A DNA stretch of 64,000 nucleotides from Struthidea cinerea. Its lineage: Eukaryota; Chordata; Aves; Passeriformes; Corcoracidae. The notes under the pieces were generated by a model. It did not search any database. It saw only the letters and a list, made by a program, of their open reading frames with translations, and was not told the DNA's origin. Made by a program: the position numbers and the translations under genes. Below are positions 49,005-62,245 of this stretch, piece by piece; position 1 is the first letter of the stretch, and every line of letters starts with the position of its first letter. The DNA lies in assembly GCA_013397865.1 (NCBI GenBank), contig VZTI01004803.1:3746873-3810872 (forward strand). Reading direction: 5' to 3'.

Positions 49005-51220
49005 TGGCATGCCTAAGTTTCAGACTCCTGATGAAGGAAACTTACCACTCAGGACCTAGTAAGGAGTATTAGCCCCCTCTTGTGGAAAAATACCCTTGAT
49101 TCTTTGATTCACCTTAATGTGGTGAATGTTACAGAAATCATACACAACATTACATCATACCAGTTGCGTATCAGTGGAATGCCTGTACAAAAAATTTAAG
49201 CATAATACGGTTTGAAAAGACTACCTGTCAGCAACCAATGTATATCGACAGCAAATAGTAACTCACTGCTTGAGTATCTTCTTGTGTTTATGAGCAAGAA
49301 TACATTTCAGTGGTGTTATTTTCAGTCCTTTTCCTTAAAAATCTCCTGCTGTGCTTCTGACTGCCTGGAGCAGGTAGAATCAATGGTGGTAATTATCCGT
49401 CTGGAGTTCTTTTGGAAAGAATTCTGGTTGTAGAATAGATAGCTCGAAAAATTAAAAGGGAATGGGAATAATGATTTACAAAAATAATGCGATGCTTATT
49501 TTGTGTTTATTAGAAAATCTACTGTTTAGGTAGAACTAAATTTGACTTTTAAGGCATTTCTATCAATAATATTAAAGAAAAATTATTTTGATGAAAACTA
49601 CTGCATTACATTTAAATACACAGTGTGATACCATTCAGTGTAAAGGTGTTTTATTTAAGAATCAGAGAAGTTAAACTAAATGTATACTACAGCTTGTCTG
49701 GCCCAAATTAGCGAAGCAGAAAAATCTCATTGCCAGCTCATTCCAACAGTGACATCGCAATTAGAGTGTAAGGACCTTTTAAAAGCTTACTTTTAAAAGT
49801 AAACTTGGATTGGTATTTGGGAACACAGCTTGTGGTGCTCTGTCTGGCAGCCATCCAATATAATAAGGATTTCAGATATTGGAAAGCAGCATTCTGGACC
49901 TCCTATTTTACAATTAATATAATATGCAAGTATCATGCTGTGAGTTTACTTTGTGAGGAGCCCAGTTCTAATTGATGTCATTACATAATTAAGCATATTT
50001 CTCTAAGATGTAGTCTTACAAAACTCAGTTGAACTGCATCAAACAGTTCATTAAAAAGCACCATGCAAAATGTAACAGATGGCTCTATATTAAATATGTT
50101 AATTTAAATATCTCCTACCTTGAATATTTTGTTTTTTGTGGAATTACAGGAATACACTCCTATTCAATAATTTGTGAACTGAAATACTCTTTTAGCCTGT
50201 TCCTCCAGGGTAAGTCATAATTTTGGTGAACATGACAGAGGTTCCTACTTTGTGTTTCTTTTAGGTTCAGTCAATCTACTCTCAATATCAATATTTATCA
50301 TTACGAGTTGTATTCTAGATTTAGTTTCACTGGAGCCTTACATATTTCATTACTGTTATTTTGTAAGTAATATGACTGAGATGATTGGCAAATTATATTT
50401 GCTATTGTCATATTGGTTTCATGTTGACAGCCCAAAACCATTCTAAAATCACCTGATGCAGTCAGATTTTTCTCCTTTATAGTGCTTCTGCCAGGTTTCA
50501 AAGTTATGGAAGTTTTCTTATTATTAACACCCACTACACAGCCTTTTATATCAGTTCACACTGTAAATTTCTCACTCTAGCTCTAGCTCTAAATTACCAC
50601 AAATCAAACTCATACTTCACTCAAATTTAAAAAGATATTAAGGTCTATTTCAAAACAAATAACTTCCTTGTGACTGATGCTTTTTTTGTATAACATAACA
50701 TATTCTGATTTCTCTTGGCTGAGTTATTTACCAGACTCAGCATTCACCTACTAATCTCTATTTACGATACTTAATTTGTAATACCTTTTCATTCTGACTA
50801 AATTGCTGACATTACAGATACAGAATCTTATTTCAATAGGACTATAAACTGCACAATGAGAGAAGATCCTCTGAGATGTACTCATGCAAAACTCCATTGA
50901 ACTGAAGGAAATATTTCGTAAGCAGAGCAGAAAAGAAAATGAAGCCAAATTAAGACTACAAGAGAGGACTGATAAGGATTATGTGATAGAACAATAACGT
51001 GATGAGGATTTGTTTTATTTTCAGCTTGCAAACATATTGTATGTCAAAGTACATCTCTGTTTATAGTAAAACATGGGCAATTTGATATATGTGCACAGAA
51101 AAACACACTTCCCCTCATAAACATGCATTTTGATCTCATATTAGTAATGACCTACACATTCTGTTGCATATGGAATAAGATCTCCAAAGTCTCACATCTC
51201 TTTCCTTTTTGACTTTGAGC

Positions 51221-51308
51221 CTTTTCCTTTTTTCTTTTTTCCCCCCCTTTTTGCTCTTTTTCTTCTTTATTTTTTTCTCTTAATTTCCCTTTCCTTTTTT
51301 TTCCTCCT
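51221..51308 (+). repeat. Polypyrimidine low-complexity tract
   Basis: Almost 90 bp of T with C blocks (CCTTTTTTCTTTTTT, then a run of seven to eight C, then T-rich sequence). It could adopt non-B DNA, but no function is implied. Confidence 0.88.
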
Positions 51309-51461
51309 ACTAGAAAAATTGGTTAGGCAAATACCTGATATTTTTATTTGAAGGAAATTAAATTGGAAACTTAAATGGTATCTATAAATGTGCATAGGCC
51401 TGGGTTCTTAATTTGTTTTGGAAAGTGTAGCATTTAGGAAGATAAGCATTTAATTAGATTT

Positions 51462-51481
51462 TTATTATTATTATTATTATT
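51462..51481 (+). repeat. (TTA)n short microsatellite
   Basis: Six to seven copies of the trinucleotide without interruption. Confidence 0.9.
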
Positions 51482-54090
51482 CACCTGTTCATGTATTTTA
51501 CACTTTTAGAGTTCATTTCTATAGCTACGACCTGCAGAGAGAAAATCTTCACCAGCAGAGCACACGAGGCATTACATCACATTGCAGAAAAGTGCCCGTG
51601 CACTCCCTCCAGTGGGCAAAGTTAAAGCTGCTAAAGCATTGCTGGATTTTCCTAAGGAATTACACAAAAAACAATGAACAAACCCCGCACTAACCTGTAA
51701 GCAAAACTGGGCAGGTAATTGGACATATTTTCATGTATTTAAATAAATAAATATTAGTGTTTAAGTATTAATACTCATCTAAGCGTAGGAAACACAGAAT
51801 TATTTTCATAGGCAAACTATTTAGGATTAAGAGATCATTGAGACAATGTATAAAACCCCTTACTCTGAGAAATAATAGACATTCTAATTAAACACAAAAG
51901 AAATCACTTTTTTCAAATTCTGCTTTTACTCCTCATTAGAAGAATATTTTACTAAGGAAAGCTTAAAGAATAAATAATTTTTAAAAACATAGTATTTTAA
52001 TATGGACCTGAAGAAAATATTGTACTATTTCTGGTTTACATCTAAAACAAGGTTTGGAAGAACCATAATACTATTTCCAAGAATGGAATAGGGATTTACT
52101 CTAGAGGCTACCTTACAAATAAAAGAAATATGTATGATGTTCCATAACTAACAATTATAACAGTAAACCAATTATTTCAAATACTCTTGTGTGCTTATTG
52201 TTTAGAGTTACCTTATATGACAGTGATATTACGAATCTATTCCAAAATCTTCCACACAGATGGATAATTTGTCCATGTCTGAAGGTATGATACTTAGTTT
52301 CATTGTATTTTTACAGCTACCTATACCATGCATGATTATTCAGTGTCTCAAAGCTGTTATCAGCCACTACAGTTTTCATGAAATTGTTGCTTTCTGGTCT
52401 CTTAACTGTAATTCTGTTTTCCCCAAACAGTAAATGCTGCCAAACAAATCTGTTATATTCCTTGGCATTTTTGTTTATTGGCAGAGCTACTGAGTTATTT
52501 AAAAAATAAATAAAGCCCTGAATCATAAAAATCAATGGGATGAGAAAGTGGGAAAGCATGTTAAAACTCTCATTGATAAAACAGGTGAATTAAAAATTTT
52601 TATGGAAATGTATTCCTTGTTTACTTAGCAATCTTCAAATGTGGTGCATTGCCCCCTCTTGCTAAACACCTTGAAGGGAATCCAAGGAAATGTTGCTGTA
52701 GTGTTTTCTGTGGTAGGACTGCACAATTGAATTGTGAAACAATCACTTCTCAATTGATAGGTTTCTGGCTGGGAAAATTACTTTGAATGACAATCCAGTC
52801 AATGCCAAGGATGAATTGCCTCCTATTCTATTGCTATGAGCCATAATATAATGTAGGTTATAATATTTGCAATAAATAACTGAGTATCTTTTGTAGCACA
52901 TGCACACTGCTTGTCATTCTTTCCTGCAATGAAGTCATGGCTTTCAGCAGACCAATGGATTACACTGCTATGCCTTAAGAAGGGCACAGAATAAGTAGAG
53001 TAAAAAATGTTTTTGCTTATCACTTGTTTTGCAAGAAGTAGAAGTCATCCTACTGAAGAGAATACATGGATTTTTCAGGTAATGCTAATTGTTTACACTA
53101 TTAGAACATGAAACTCAAACTTGAGTAGATGAACTCAAAAATACTGCTAAATAAGAAAATGGATTTATTTCCTTATTTTGTAATGGAATCAGTACTCAGT
53201 CAGTGTCTATATAACAAGGTGGTCCAAAAGAAGAAAGCAGTGCCCCTATTGGGAAACTACAAATAAACATTTTCAAGCACTAAAAATATAGTTTATCTTG
53301 CATTTAACATTAATATTGCATCTTGCCCATTGTAATATCATGCAGTAGCAAACAAAAGAACAGAGCCCATTCTGTGACTTACATAGCAGAGACTTATCTT
53401 CTTGTCACTTTTTTTTTCCAGTTTGCTGTTTTCCAGTTATTTTTTTAATTTGTTTTTTCAAATAAATGTAGATTTCCTCCATTTATTCCGGCCTCTTAGT
53501 TAACCTACTTAGGACCAGAAGTTCTCATCTGACTTTAGTTTATGGAGGCTAAAAAATAGTAACACTCTTCTGTACTGGAGATATTTTTAACATACCTCTT
53601 CATAAGTCAGATGAAGAAAGCAACAGAGAAGGTAAGGAATGTGACCAACTTAGAGTCATAGAACAGAAAGGATAACCATTACCGGTAAAAGTTTTGGGAC
53701 TGATCTTTTTCATATGAAAATTGAGTGGAGGTACATAAATATGGACAAAAGCCAATATTTGTTCTGAAGTTTTTTATCTAGCAGAAGTTTGTTTTTTATG
53801 AAACAGGGTTTCTTCTACAAGAAGAGACAGATAAAAGACATATGCCCTTTCTAACTCTGCAAGGCAACAGTGGTACCGTGTTTTGAATTTTCTTTTTGGA
53901 GAGGTTTCTCCAGTGAGATGATGTCTGGTAACTGTGGATGCTCCCCTCTGCCACCTGCCCCAGCTCCAAATCCGCGTGTGTACACACACAGGCGCACACA
54001 TGCCCCAGTGTCAGTAAGACTACTTTCACCTCGCTGCTCTGGGATGCATTTCACTCATTCTCTGCTTCCTATCTTCATCTGCCCTCTTTT

Positions 54091-54360
54091 TCACAGAACC
54101 GCAGAATGGGTCAGGGTGGAACAGATCACAGCGGGTCATCAGGTCCAACCTCCCTGCTCAAGGAGTGTCATCCCAGAGCACATGGCACAGGACTGAGTCC
54201 AGATAGTTCCTGAATATCTCCAGTGAGGAGACTCCACAACTTCCCTGCACAACCTGTTCCTGTGCTCAGTCATCTGAACAGTAAAGTTATTTCTCATGTT
54301 TAGTTGGAACTTCCTGTGCATCAGTTTCTGCCAATTCCCTCTTTTTCTTCTCAAAGAGCC
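54091..54360 (-). mobile_element. CR1 LINE 3' fragment
   Basis: The plus strand has TCACAGAACCGCAGAATGGG, then CATCAGGTCCAACCTCCCTG, AATATCTCCAGTGAGGAGAC and TTGGAACTTCCTGTGCATCA. This is the reverse complement of the CR1 3' UTR and end of ORF2, with the 3' end at the left. It closely parallels the copy at 17524, sharing GAGCACATGGCACAG, so the two belong to the same subfamily. It breaks off near 54360. The frames of 108, 91 and 92 codons here are by-products. Confidence 0.92.
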
Positions 54361-54456
54361 TGTGAAATAACAATTCCTGAAAATTTTCAGAATTTTTCTT
54401 GACAAGACTCTGAGCAAACTGATCTCATACTGAGATTAGTTCTGCTTTCAACAAAT

Positions 54457-54501
54457 AATTGGACTAGATGACCTCCAGACGTGCCTTCCAACTTACTCTG
54501 T
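54457..54501 (+). mobile_element. CR1 LINE 3' end stub, opposite orientation
   Basis: ATTGGACTAGATGACCTCCA and GTGCCTTCCAACTTACTCTG form the sense-strand CR1 3' end, only about 45 bp long. It lies about 100 bp from the right (truncated) edge of the minus-strand copy at 54091-54360. Confidence 0.72.
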
Positions 54502-56138
54502 TGCATGTATCTTTTGTCTGAGATGCACTTTTGCTTAAATGAAATTATACACGTCAAATTACTATATGATTCTAGGTAATTGAACAGAATCACCTGCCCC
54601 ATTCTCGTGAATTCTTCCCTTGTGGGAGCTGATTTTTATTTCTGAGTATAAGCACAAGCAGGAATGGACAACCATTGCAGTAAAATAAAAGTAATCAAGA
54701 GTTTTGGTGTAAGAGATCATCTTCAACCACTGTTCATAGTCTGTTCAAAATAAGAGGAGCACTGAAATGGCAAAGAAAAGAAACTGACCAGGCATATAAA
54801 TCACCCTTAGATCATTTAACTTTTATCTATTACCCATGTTCATCTTTATTTCTTACTGTTTCCTGTTTTTGGGGCAATTGTGACAAAAATTTTCATTCAG
54901 CTAGGAATGAAATTGCATTTAAGTGTATTTTTCAGATACAAATTTATTAAATAAGGGAGACAGGATGGAACAATCTTTCATGAAAAGTCACAGAAGAAAA
55001 AGAGTGCCTGCCATTTTGAGGTGGAATAGATTATAGATGTGACTGCCTTAGACAGTGGGGGAATGGGCTTAATATTCAGCGTTGTGGCCTTGTCTTTCTC
55101 TATAAAGACATGAGAGTTTTGAAACTATTTTTAATGAAAATGAAGCGCATCCATAACGAAGCTTTCCCCTCCTCAATTAAAATCCTCATTGAAAGCCTTG
55201 TTGCTGTTTCATTCCTGACGTGTTCTGCTCCTGATGCAATGCAGCAGTGATCCATGCTGCCATCTAGTGCCTATCGGGGAAAGCAGTGGGCTGCTGAATT
55301 TAGGGTTTTCATGGATGCTGAAATAATAGCAAATTTTGCTCTTTACTACTGTGACGGCTTTCTCATTGCCTCAGTTTTAGCCCTGAAATTAAAATTATGG
55401 AAACTTGCCTTTTATAAGGGAGTATCCTGTCAGGAATGAGTACAAGTGTGCTCGGGAAGGAGGTGGGGACAAGGGATGGGGATGTGGGAGAGATAGGGAA
55501 GAGCAAAACAAGTGATAAACAAGGCTGAAGGCAATAACCAGAGGAAATAAAAATACACTGATTACAGTGGCAGCTATCTTACTGCTCACAGAATCAGAGC
55601 AAGTGCAGTGGAGTGGCCATCTGAACCAGAATAAACACAGCAAGAGATACAAGTGGAGAGTGTCGTGACCTTGAGAATAGAAAAGGCATACAGAGAAAAG
55701 ATGAGGGAGAATTGTTTGTGCACTCACTGAAGGGCTTGTGATTTAGCTGTCAACTTAATATTGGCTAAGTAATACAAATAATTCATATTTTACAATTAGT
55801 GTTTTAATAAATATGCATATATTTATACAACTAAAATTAACTGAAGTCCTTAAAGACTGCTCGGTCAATTAGTCTCACATCTGTAAAATGATTCTCCAAA
55901 AAGAGTAAAAAAACTCAACCATGGGAAAAGGCATTCATGTGAGATACCATTGGAAATAACTATATGGTGCATAGAAAGGGTCTTGCAAAGCATGCTGCAT
56001 ATCAATGTAAACTTATTGTCACTCACTATATTAAATTCAAATAAACATAAGAAAAAGACTGTGAATTCTGATGACAAAATAGAAACATGGGGGCATGATT
56101 ACTTTTCCCTTCTAAACACTTGGAAAGAAGAGCATTCC
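54502..56138. other. Unique AT-rich non-coding DNA
   Basis: No gene or repeat family is recognised. The 110-codon minus-strand frame at 55395-55727 is low in complexity and matches nothing known. Confidence 0.5.
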
Positions 56139-56197
56139 AAAAAAAAAAAAAAANTGAAAAAAAAAAAATTCAAAAAAAAAAAAAAAAAAAAAAAAAA
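56139..56197. repeat. Poly(A) tract with one undetermined base
   Basis: About 59 bp of near-pure A, broken by NTG at 56154-56156 and by TTC near 56169-56171. The single N at 56154 marks an unresolved homopolymer position in the assembly. The lysine-rich 130-codon frame over it is an artefact. Confidence 0.95.
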
Positions 56198-59100
56198 GGC
56201 TATGTGTTTGCATGTACATTTTGATTTGAAATATAATTTTAAAGGACTTTTATCCTTCCCCAAAATTAAGAGCATAATTTTGCTAAAACAGTCTTTCAAT
56301 GTACACCTGTACAATACCTCTGGGCGATATGCTGTGAACTAAAATTATTACTTAAACATTGGCAGTGTCTTTATGAACTGTCCTTACAAAATTGAAGAAC
56401 AATATTGATATTAATTAAAATTCTTTCTTGAATTGCAAAACTAAAACTATGCCTAAATTTTTTGATACTTAGATCTACAAATATACTTGTTATTGCTTCT
56501 TTTACTGAAACTAAAATAATATACAGACAAAGAAACCTATGGCATCCTAAGCAGTTTCAGAATATTCAAAAATCTGTAATTTCCCTTCACAGACAGGCAG
56601 CAGACGGACACAAGAACATAAATAGAGACTTATCTGAAGTTCTCAGGCAAAACAGAAAAAAACCTACATTGGAAAAGCCAATATTTTTTTTTCAGAATGC
56701 AATTATACAGTGACAAAAATATATCATTGTCAATCATTTAGATAGGACTTTAAAATACCAGTCTGAGGTTATAAATGTAGATAGAGCATATTGCTTCAAA
56801 TAAGTGGAAGAATATACTTCAACTTTCCCTTACTGATATAAAATATTTGTGTCTACCAAACTGAAATTGTTTTCAAATGGACAAAAGTGTACCTACTGAG
56901 CTCTAAATGTTATATAAAGTTTAGCAGTATTCACAGAGAAATAAAAGAAATAAAGACATATTTTCCTTAGAAGTTTTAATAATTACAGTGGGGACATTTG
57001 GAAAATTTCTTTTTTTCTTTACACATTTTGGGAATATATCAACAAATAACTCAAATATATTTGATGAAATTTTCTTACCTATGCGATTTCTCAGGAGATG
57101 TCATGTATTCTGTATGTGCTCTTTGTGTCGGAGAAATGGGTCACAATTGCTTTAAGCTTTCCCCTCTAAAGGCAATTGCTGTTTTATCAAACTGGGCAGA
57201 TCTCAATAGGAGCCACAAAACCTACAAAAATATAAGCTTGCTTGTAGTGTGACATGCCATGGATCAGAATGGTGGAAGCCAAAGAGGGTGCTGGCTGTCA
57301 CTGGGAACAGCGAGTGGTTCTGTAGAATAATGAAAAAGCTGATGATGGCTTAGTCTATGGAAAGCTTTTAGCATGCAACAGACACAGTTGTCATTTTCCA
57401 TCCTCTGAGTTCATGCTTGTATTAACAGCCTTGGTACAACTGGTTGGATGCATAACAAGTGTCTGGAAAAACCAGGCAGCAAAATAACATATTTTCAGGC
57501 CCCTTCTTTGTGTGAGAGGTGTTGTTTACAGAAACAGTTACTATTTCGGAGATCACCAGAGATTCATTATTGTTGTGCTACTGTTCTTTCCTCTGACCAT
57601 TTTTATCCTCCTTGCTCAGAAGATGACCTTTTTTTTGGTTTTGAGAAGCACCTGAATGCCAAGTCATGTCTAGCTGAGACAAATTTAATTAATTATGGAT
57701 ATAATTGTGATTTATCTTTCTGCATTTATCCTACCATAAAATAACAATTCAAACAAAACCTTCTAACTATTGCCCCAGTATTAGCAAAGTTAGTCACCCA
57801 GTAAATATCGGCACCAATCACTTCCAAAAAGTCAGAGTAGCAATCAAATCCCCATGACACTGCTCCTACCAACTGTTGGCATTCAAAATCATCAGCTGAA
57901 ACATAAATATATTTATCTTTCCATGTTGAACAACATTGTCATGAAAGTCTTGACAATGAATTTGTAATTAGCAAAGAGGTTTAACAAACATAAAGAAAAG
58001 GTCATATGAATAATTTGCTCATAATCTGTGTTAGAACAATCAAAAATAATTTTATCCCTCAGAACAATTTTTTTGCCTGCCTTTGCATCTTTTCATCTCT
58101 TTCTGTTCCTTTCCCTCCTCTTTTCTTTCCAGAAATTATTTTACTAGCAGAAATATATTGAAACAGGAAGCTTCAGATATGTGTTGTAAAGAGCTTGCAG
58201 ACTTTCCAACTGCACTTGTATGCATACATAGACACCTCAGAGTCAAATGTATGTCTCGTGCTCTATGCCTTGCTGTACAACTCGTCTGGGGCCTGATGCT
58301 CTCAGCATTACTTGAAATTTAGTCATCATTCTCACCCTTATAGGGAGCAGTCACATCTTTAATCAAGGAATTAAAATGTATATTTCTTCCAATTGCTAGT
58401 GAATGAGTTACAGATCAAGAATAATTCACAAACCTTGTTCCACAGATAATGATAAATTCTAGAAAATTATAGCCAGATCACATATAATTCCTGAATGGAA
58501 AAAGAACTGAAACAAATAAGTGAACCAATTTTTTATGATTAATTTCTCCTCTTTCTAACACATCCGAAATTTGTTATCAAATGTAATTAAGCAACATTGG
58601 GATACATCCACAGTAAAGACTATATCCAGTATCCAAAAGGTATCTTTACTAATGGTCGCATATAACATCCATATCTTACAGTGTTGGAGGATTCAATGTA
58701 CTCCAGCAAACTGTGGTCCTTGGCATAGTGAAGATATTTGCTTAACTTTTCTGCTCCTCACAGTTACTTGCATTGTCAAGGTAGCAAGATAATGCTCTGA
58801 TGTGTATGACAGAAAGCTCAGGATGTAGCCCACTGTCTCAGTGTAGCAGACTACCTTTCGGTAGCTTCTTCGGTTTGCTAGTCAGGCTAAAAATGCATAA
58901 CATGACTGCAGCATTGTTTCTGAATAAAATGACAGCAAAATTCAGAAAAGTCTTACAGACTAATTTCGAACAACTATGCTAAGCTGAAGTGAGACTCCTT
59001 TTCTTTCTAAAATTTCCCAATGGAACGAATACCCTTTGAATTCCATGGCCATCTCACAGACCTTTGCATAGTAAGACATTTTTCACACAAGATGTCTGGC

Positions 59101-61365
59101 TATTTGGATACAATTCAAAAAGAGGCTTATGCTTCAAAGAGCAGGAAAGCTGACATAAGCTTTAGAGTAAATACCAAAATCTCTTATCTATCTATATTTG
59201 TCACATGTTATAATCCTTGCAATAGTGGTCTCCGCAATAATAGGAAAAAAATCCTAAACATTGGCTTGACAGAATAACAAAGGCATTATACATAAATGGT
59301 GGTTAGGGAACAGTTGTGGGGGGTTTAAGCTTTCTAAATTATAAATGCTCATTTATATTAAAATGTACACAAATTTCCAATGGGAATGTCTCGTAACACA
59401 TAAAAGTCCCACTTCTGAGGACTGATTTATTCTCTTGCATATATGAACAAGAAATTGCCCCCTGGGTATCTACCAGGGCAAGGACAGAGGATTACTCTGT
59501 CCAACAATATTTTCTATTGCTTTTTGTATTAAATACTATTTTTATGGCAAAATATATACTTTATGTATGTATAATACTAAACTGGCTGATCCTCCTTCCA
59601 AATTTTGTCTTTCCAAAGACGTAACCGGTGACAACTTTCTAAATGTAGTTCTAGGGAGATATTTCCTACTATTTCTACAGTTTGCTCATATGTGTGATGG
59701 CTTACACACTGTGATTAAACTCTAGAATTTTTTCTTTCCTATTACCAGAATTAATTTGCTTTCCACATTAAAACACTAATACTTTAAAATAGATTATTAT
59801 TTTCCTAAGATAGACTATCATTTATTTTAATGGAAACATTTGGAAGTATCAGTTTTGAAAATTCTTCCTTTGAAAAACCACACTATTAAAATACTAATTA
59901 TACAAGCTCACTTGAACTCCACCTGATTCCCATGCTAATTTCCATAACAGAGCACTTTTCATATGTGTCACTGATTCATAAAGAACTGCTCCTTTTATAC
60001 AACATAAATAAATATAACTCCTTGAGGTACTCTCCAAAACAGACATGTCTACCTTAATGCACTCCCTCTAAATCCTAGAATTATGCTGCCTTGAGACTTA
60101 CTTGCAGAGTCAGCTGAGAAGCCCTGGGAAATTCATTATCTCTGGTAGAAAGTAAGGTATGTACTTTCTTTTCCCAGCATCATTCTTACCTGCCTTTGCC
60201 TTTCTCTGTGAATAAAGAGGATGCAGTTATTCAGCCAGTGAAGGAATGAGTCAGTGGTAGAACTGAACTTAAGTAAATGTAACTTTTATGTTTCCATTCT
60301 TATGTATTTAGCTGAATAAAGGAAAATTGTAATGCAACATTGTTTAGATAAAATTTCGTCCTTATCATAGCAGATGTACTTCACCATAGATTTTGAGATA
60401 ATTGCAGGAAGTATTTTAAAGCCAATAATATCTATTACCGTTACTATTATTATTTCTAAAATGAAAATATCTATTGTATAATCACAATAGATATTAAATA
60501 CATGTTGTATATAAGTTTTCATGGGCTAGGACATACGGTATGGAACACTAATAGAAGCAACAGAAAAAAGGACACGGGGAGGATGGACATTACTACTCTC
60601 CGTCACCTATTTAACTATTGACACTAATTTTTTTCCAGCAATTTTTCTCTCTTTTTTTAAAATAGATTTTTATCCATTATATGAAATACGTTTTCCTGTG
60701 AATTTTCTTTTCATAAGTAACATCTCACTAACATACCACAAAGAGGTGCTCTAAACCCACAGTAGCTAATAAGAGCAACTCTACCAAGACCAGATAGAAC
60801 TGCTGCAAGCTGGCCCCAAGGTAGGGGTTTGTGATTTTAGTACTCTGTTTTATAAGTAAAAATATTTCTCATGGCAGTCGTTGCAATAAAACTTGTGTCC
60901 AGCAGTCAGAACTTAAAGTAATGAGATTCATAGCTGTCACCACATTAACAAGTCAGGCGAGATTTGTTTCGTGGAATAGATTTAGGCAGAATACTGAGCT
61001 ATTGATCATCTCATTTTTCATAAATAATCTATTCAGTTGAATAGAATGTCTTTTTTCCCCTAAAGTAATAACTATGTAACAAGTGACTTGTTTGACATAA
61101 TTTTACAGAGGTTTCTGTCCTGACAACTGTGGTGCATGTGTTTAAATACCATTTTTGTGAATTGTTCTATTGTCTACAGCTTCTTTACTTGCATATGTAA
61201 AGATGAACATATATACAAGTCTTCACACAATTGGGGCTGAAAAAAAATTCCCTGGAGATCTAATTTCTAAATCTGCCTTTAATCCAATTGAAATTGAAAT
61301 TTTTTAATCCCAGATTAGTTTTAATAATTTTTCTGAATCCCATCACTGTTCTGACTGTCAGACAG
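56198..61365. other. Unique AT-rich non-coding DNA
   Basis: About 5 kb without a recognised gene or repeat family. A perfect 12-bp inverted repeat lies at 60466-60495. A 98-codon frame (57448-57744) has several cysteines but no recognised domain or exon-like borders. Confidence 0.5.
60466..60495. other. Perfect 12-bp inverted repeat with a 6-nt loop
   Basis: AATATCTATTGT (60466-60477) pairs exactly with ACAATAGATATT (60484-60495) around ATAATC. The stem is AT-rich, so a hairpin is possible but weak. Confidence 0.6.
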
Positions 61366-61577
61366 GAAAAGTGTGGCTGAGGCAGAGAACCCTGAACACT
61401 GCATTATTCCTCGTCTCTATCACTTCATACTAAAACAAATGGGGATGAAACTTGATTGCAGTCTCTGCAAGAAGTACATGGCTTTGACCTATTCAATCAA
61501 AAGAAGAGTCATCTGCTGTAATGGCATCACCTGTGGGGTCTTCAGGTGGGTCTACAATTACGTGAAGGCCACTGGAG
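61366..61577 (+). other. Weak candidate coding exon, unrecognised protein
   Basis: One plus-strand frame stays open here and is bounded by TGTCAGACAG (acceptor-like, ending at 61365) and GGAG|GTAAAA (donor-like, after 61577). A stronger donor-like CAG|GTGGGT after 61545 would give a 180-nt, phase-symmetric exon. The peptide has C-x2-C (CSLC) then a basic stretch and CC-x4-C, which could be a zinc-binding pattern. I do not recognise the family, and there is no neighbouring exon or CpG promoter. Such frames also arise by chance in 64 kb, so this is only a candidate. Confidence 0.15.
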
Positions 61578-62101
61578 GTAAAAAAATCTGCAATTCCAAT
61601 TCTTGAAAACTGAACCTATACATATCACTGAAGGAGTATTTTTTCCATTTTGAGGGGGAATCTGGATCTGAATAGAGCTGAAATATTGTAGTTCTAGTTT
61701 ATTTGAAAATACTTCTTGAACAGCTCTCTTTTTAGTCATCATTTATTTCTGAATGCAATTTAGAAAGTGATGTACATAATACAGAGTATGTGTCCTTCTG
61801 ATCTGTCTTCATTTTCTCTTATGTAAATTAAAGTTTATCTATATATTGGATAATTAACAGTTGTCCCTATGGACCTGTTTATTTATGAAGACATATATTT
61901 CATTCTCAAGACACTTGAATTCCAACTTCAAAATTTAGCTCTGTATTTGTATTCAAATGTGAAAATATTTGGGTGCTTTGGAACATTCAAATTGAAAGTT
62001 TTCAAAGGTGATTAGCACCTTGTTTCCATTTTATTTATAGTGTAAAGAAGAAATTCTGTATTTTGAATGTGTGCTGTCTGCAGTAATCCATATTTATAAA
62101 T
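61578..62101. other. Unique AT-rich non-coding DNA
   Basis: Nothing is recognisable between the candidate exon and the GAAA microsatellite. Confidence 0.5.

Positions 62102-62245
<144 letters not shown>

Larger units (their letters stand above)
49005..54090. other. Unique AT-rich non-coding DNA
   Basis: No gene or interspersed repeat is recognised over 5 kb. Low-complexity contents are the pyrimidine tract at 51221-51308 and (TTA)n at 51462-51481. A 16-bp perfect palindrome TTACTTTTAAAAGTAA lies at 49787-49802. Frames are 80 codons or fewer except overlapping frames near 53774-54054 that run into CR1. Confidence 0.5.

Noticed and set aside
48790..49059. 89-codon frame with FLPS repeats
   Set aside because: It is a translation of the TTCC microsatellite.
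53774..54417. Several overlapping 66-108 codon frames
   Set aside because: Most overlap the CR1 fragment at 54091-54360 or the CA-rich patch just before it; none has a known domain.
55950..56342. 130-codon lysine-rich frame
   Set aside because: It is produced by the poly(A) tract and contains an undetermined residue.
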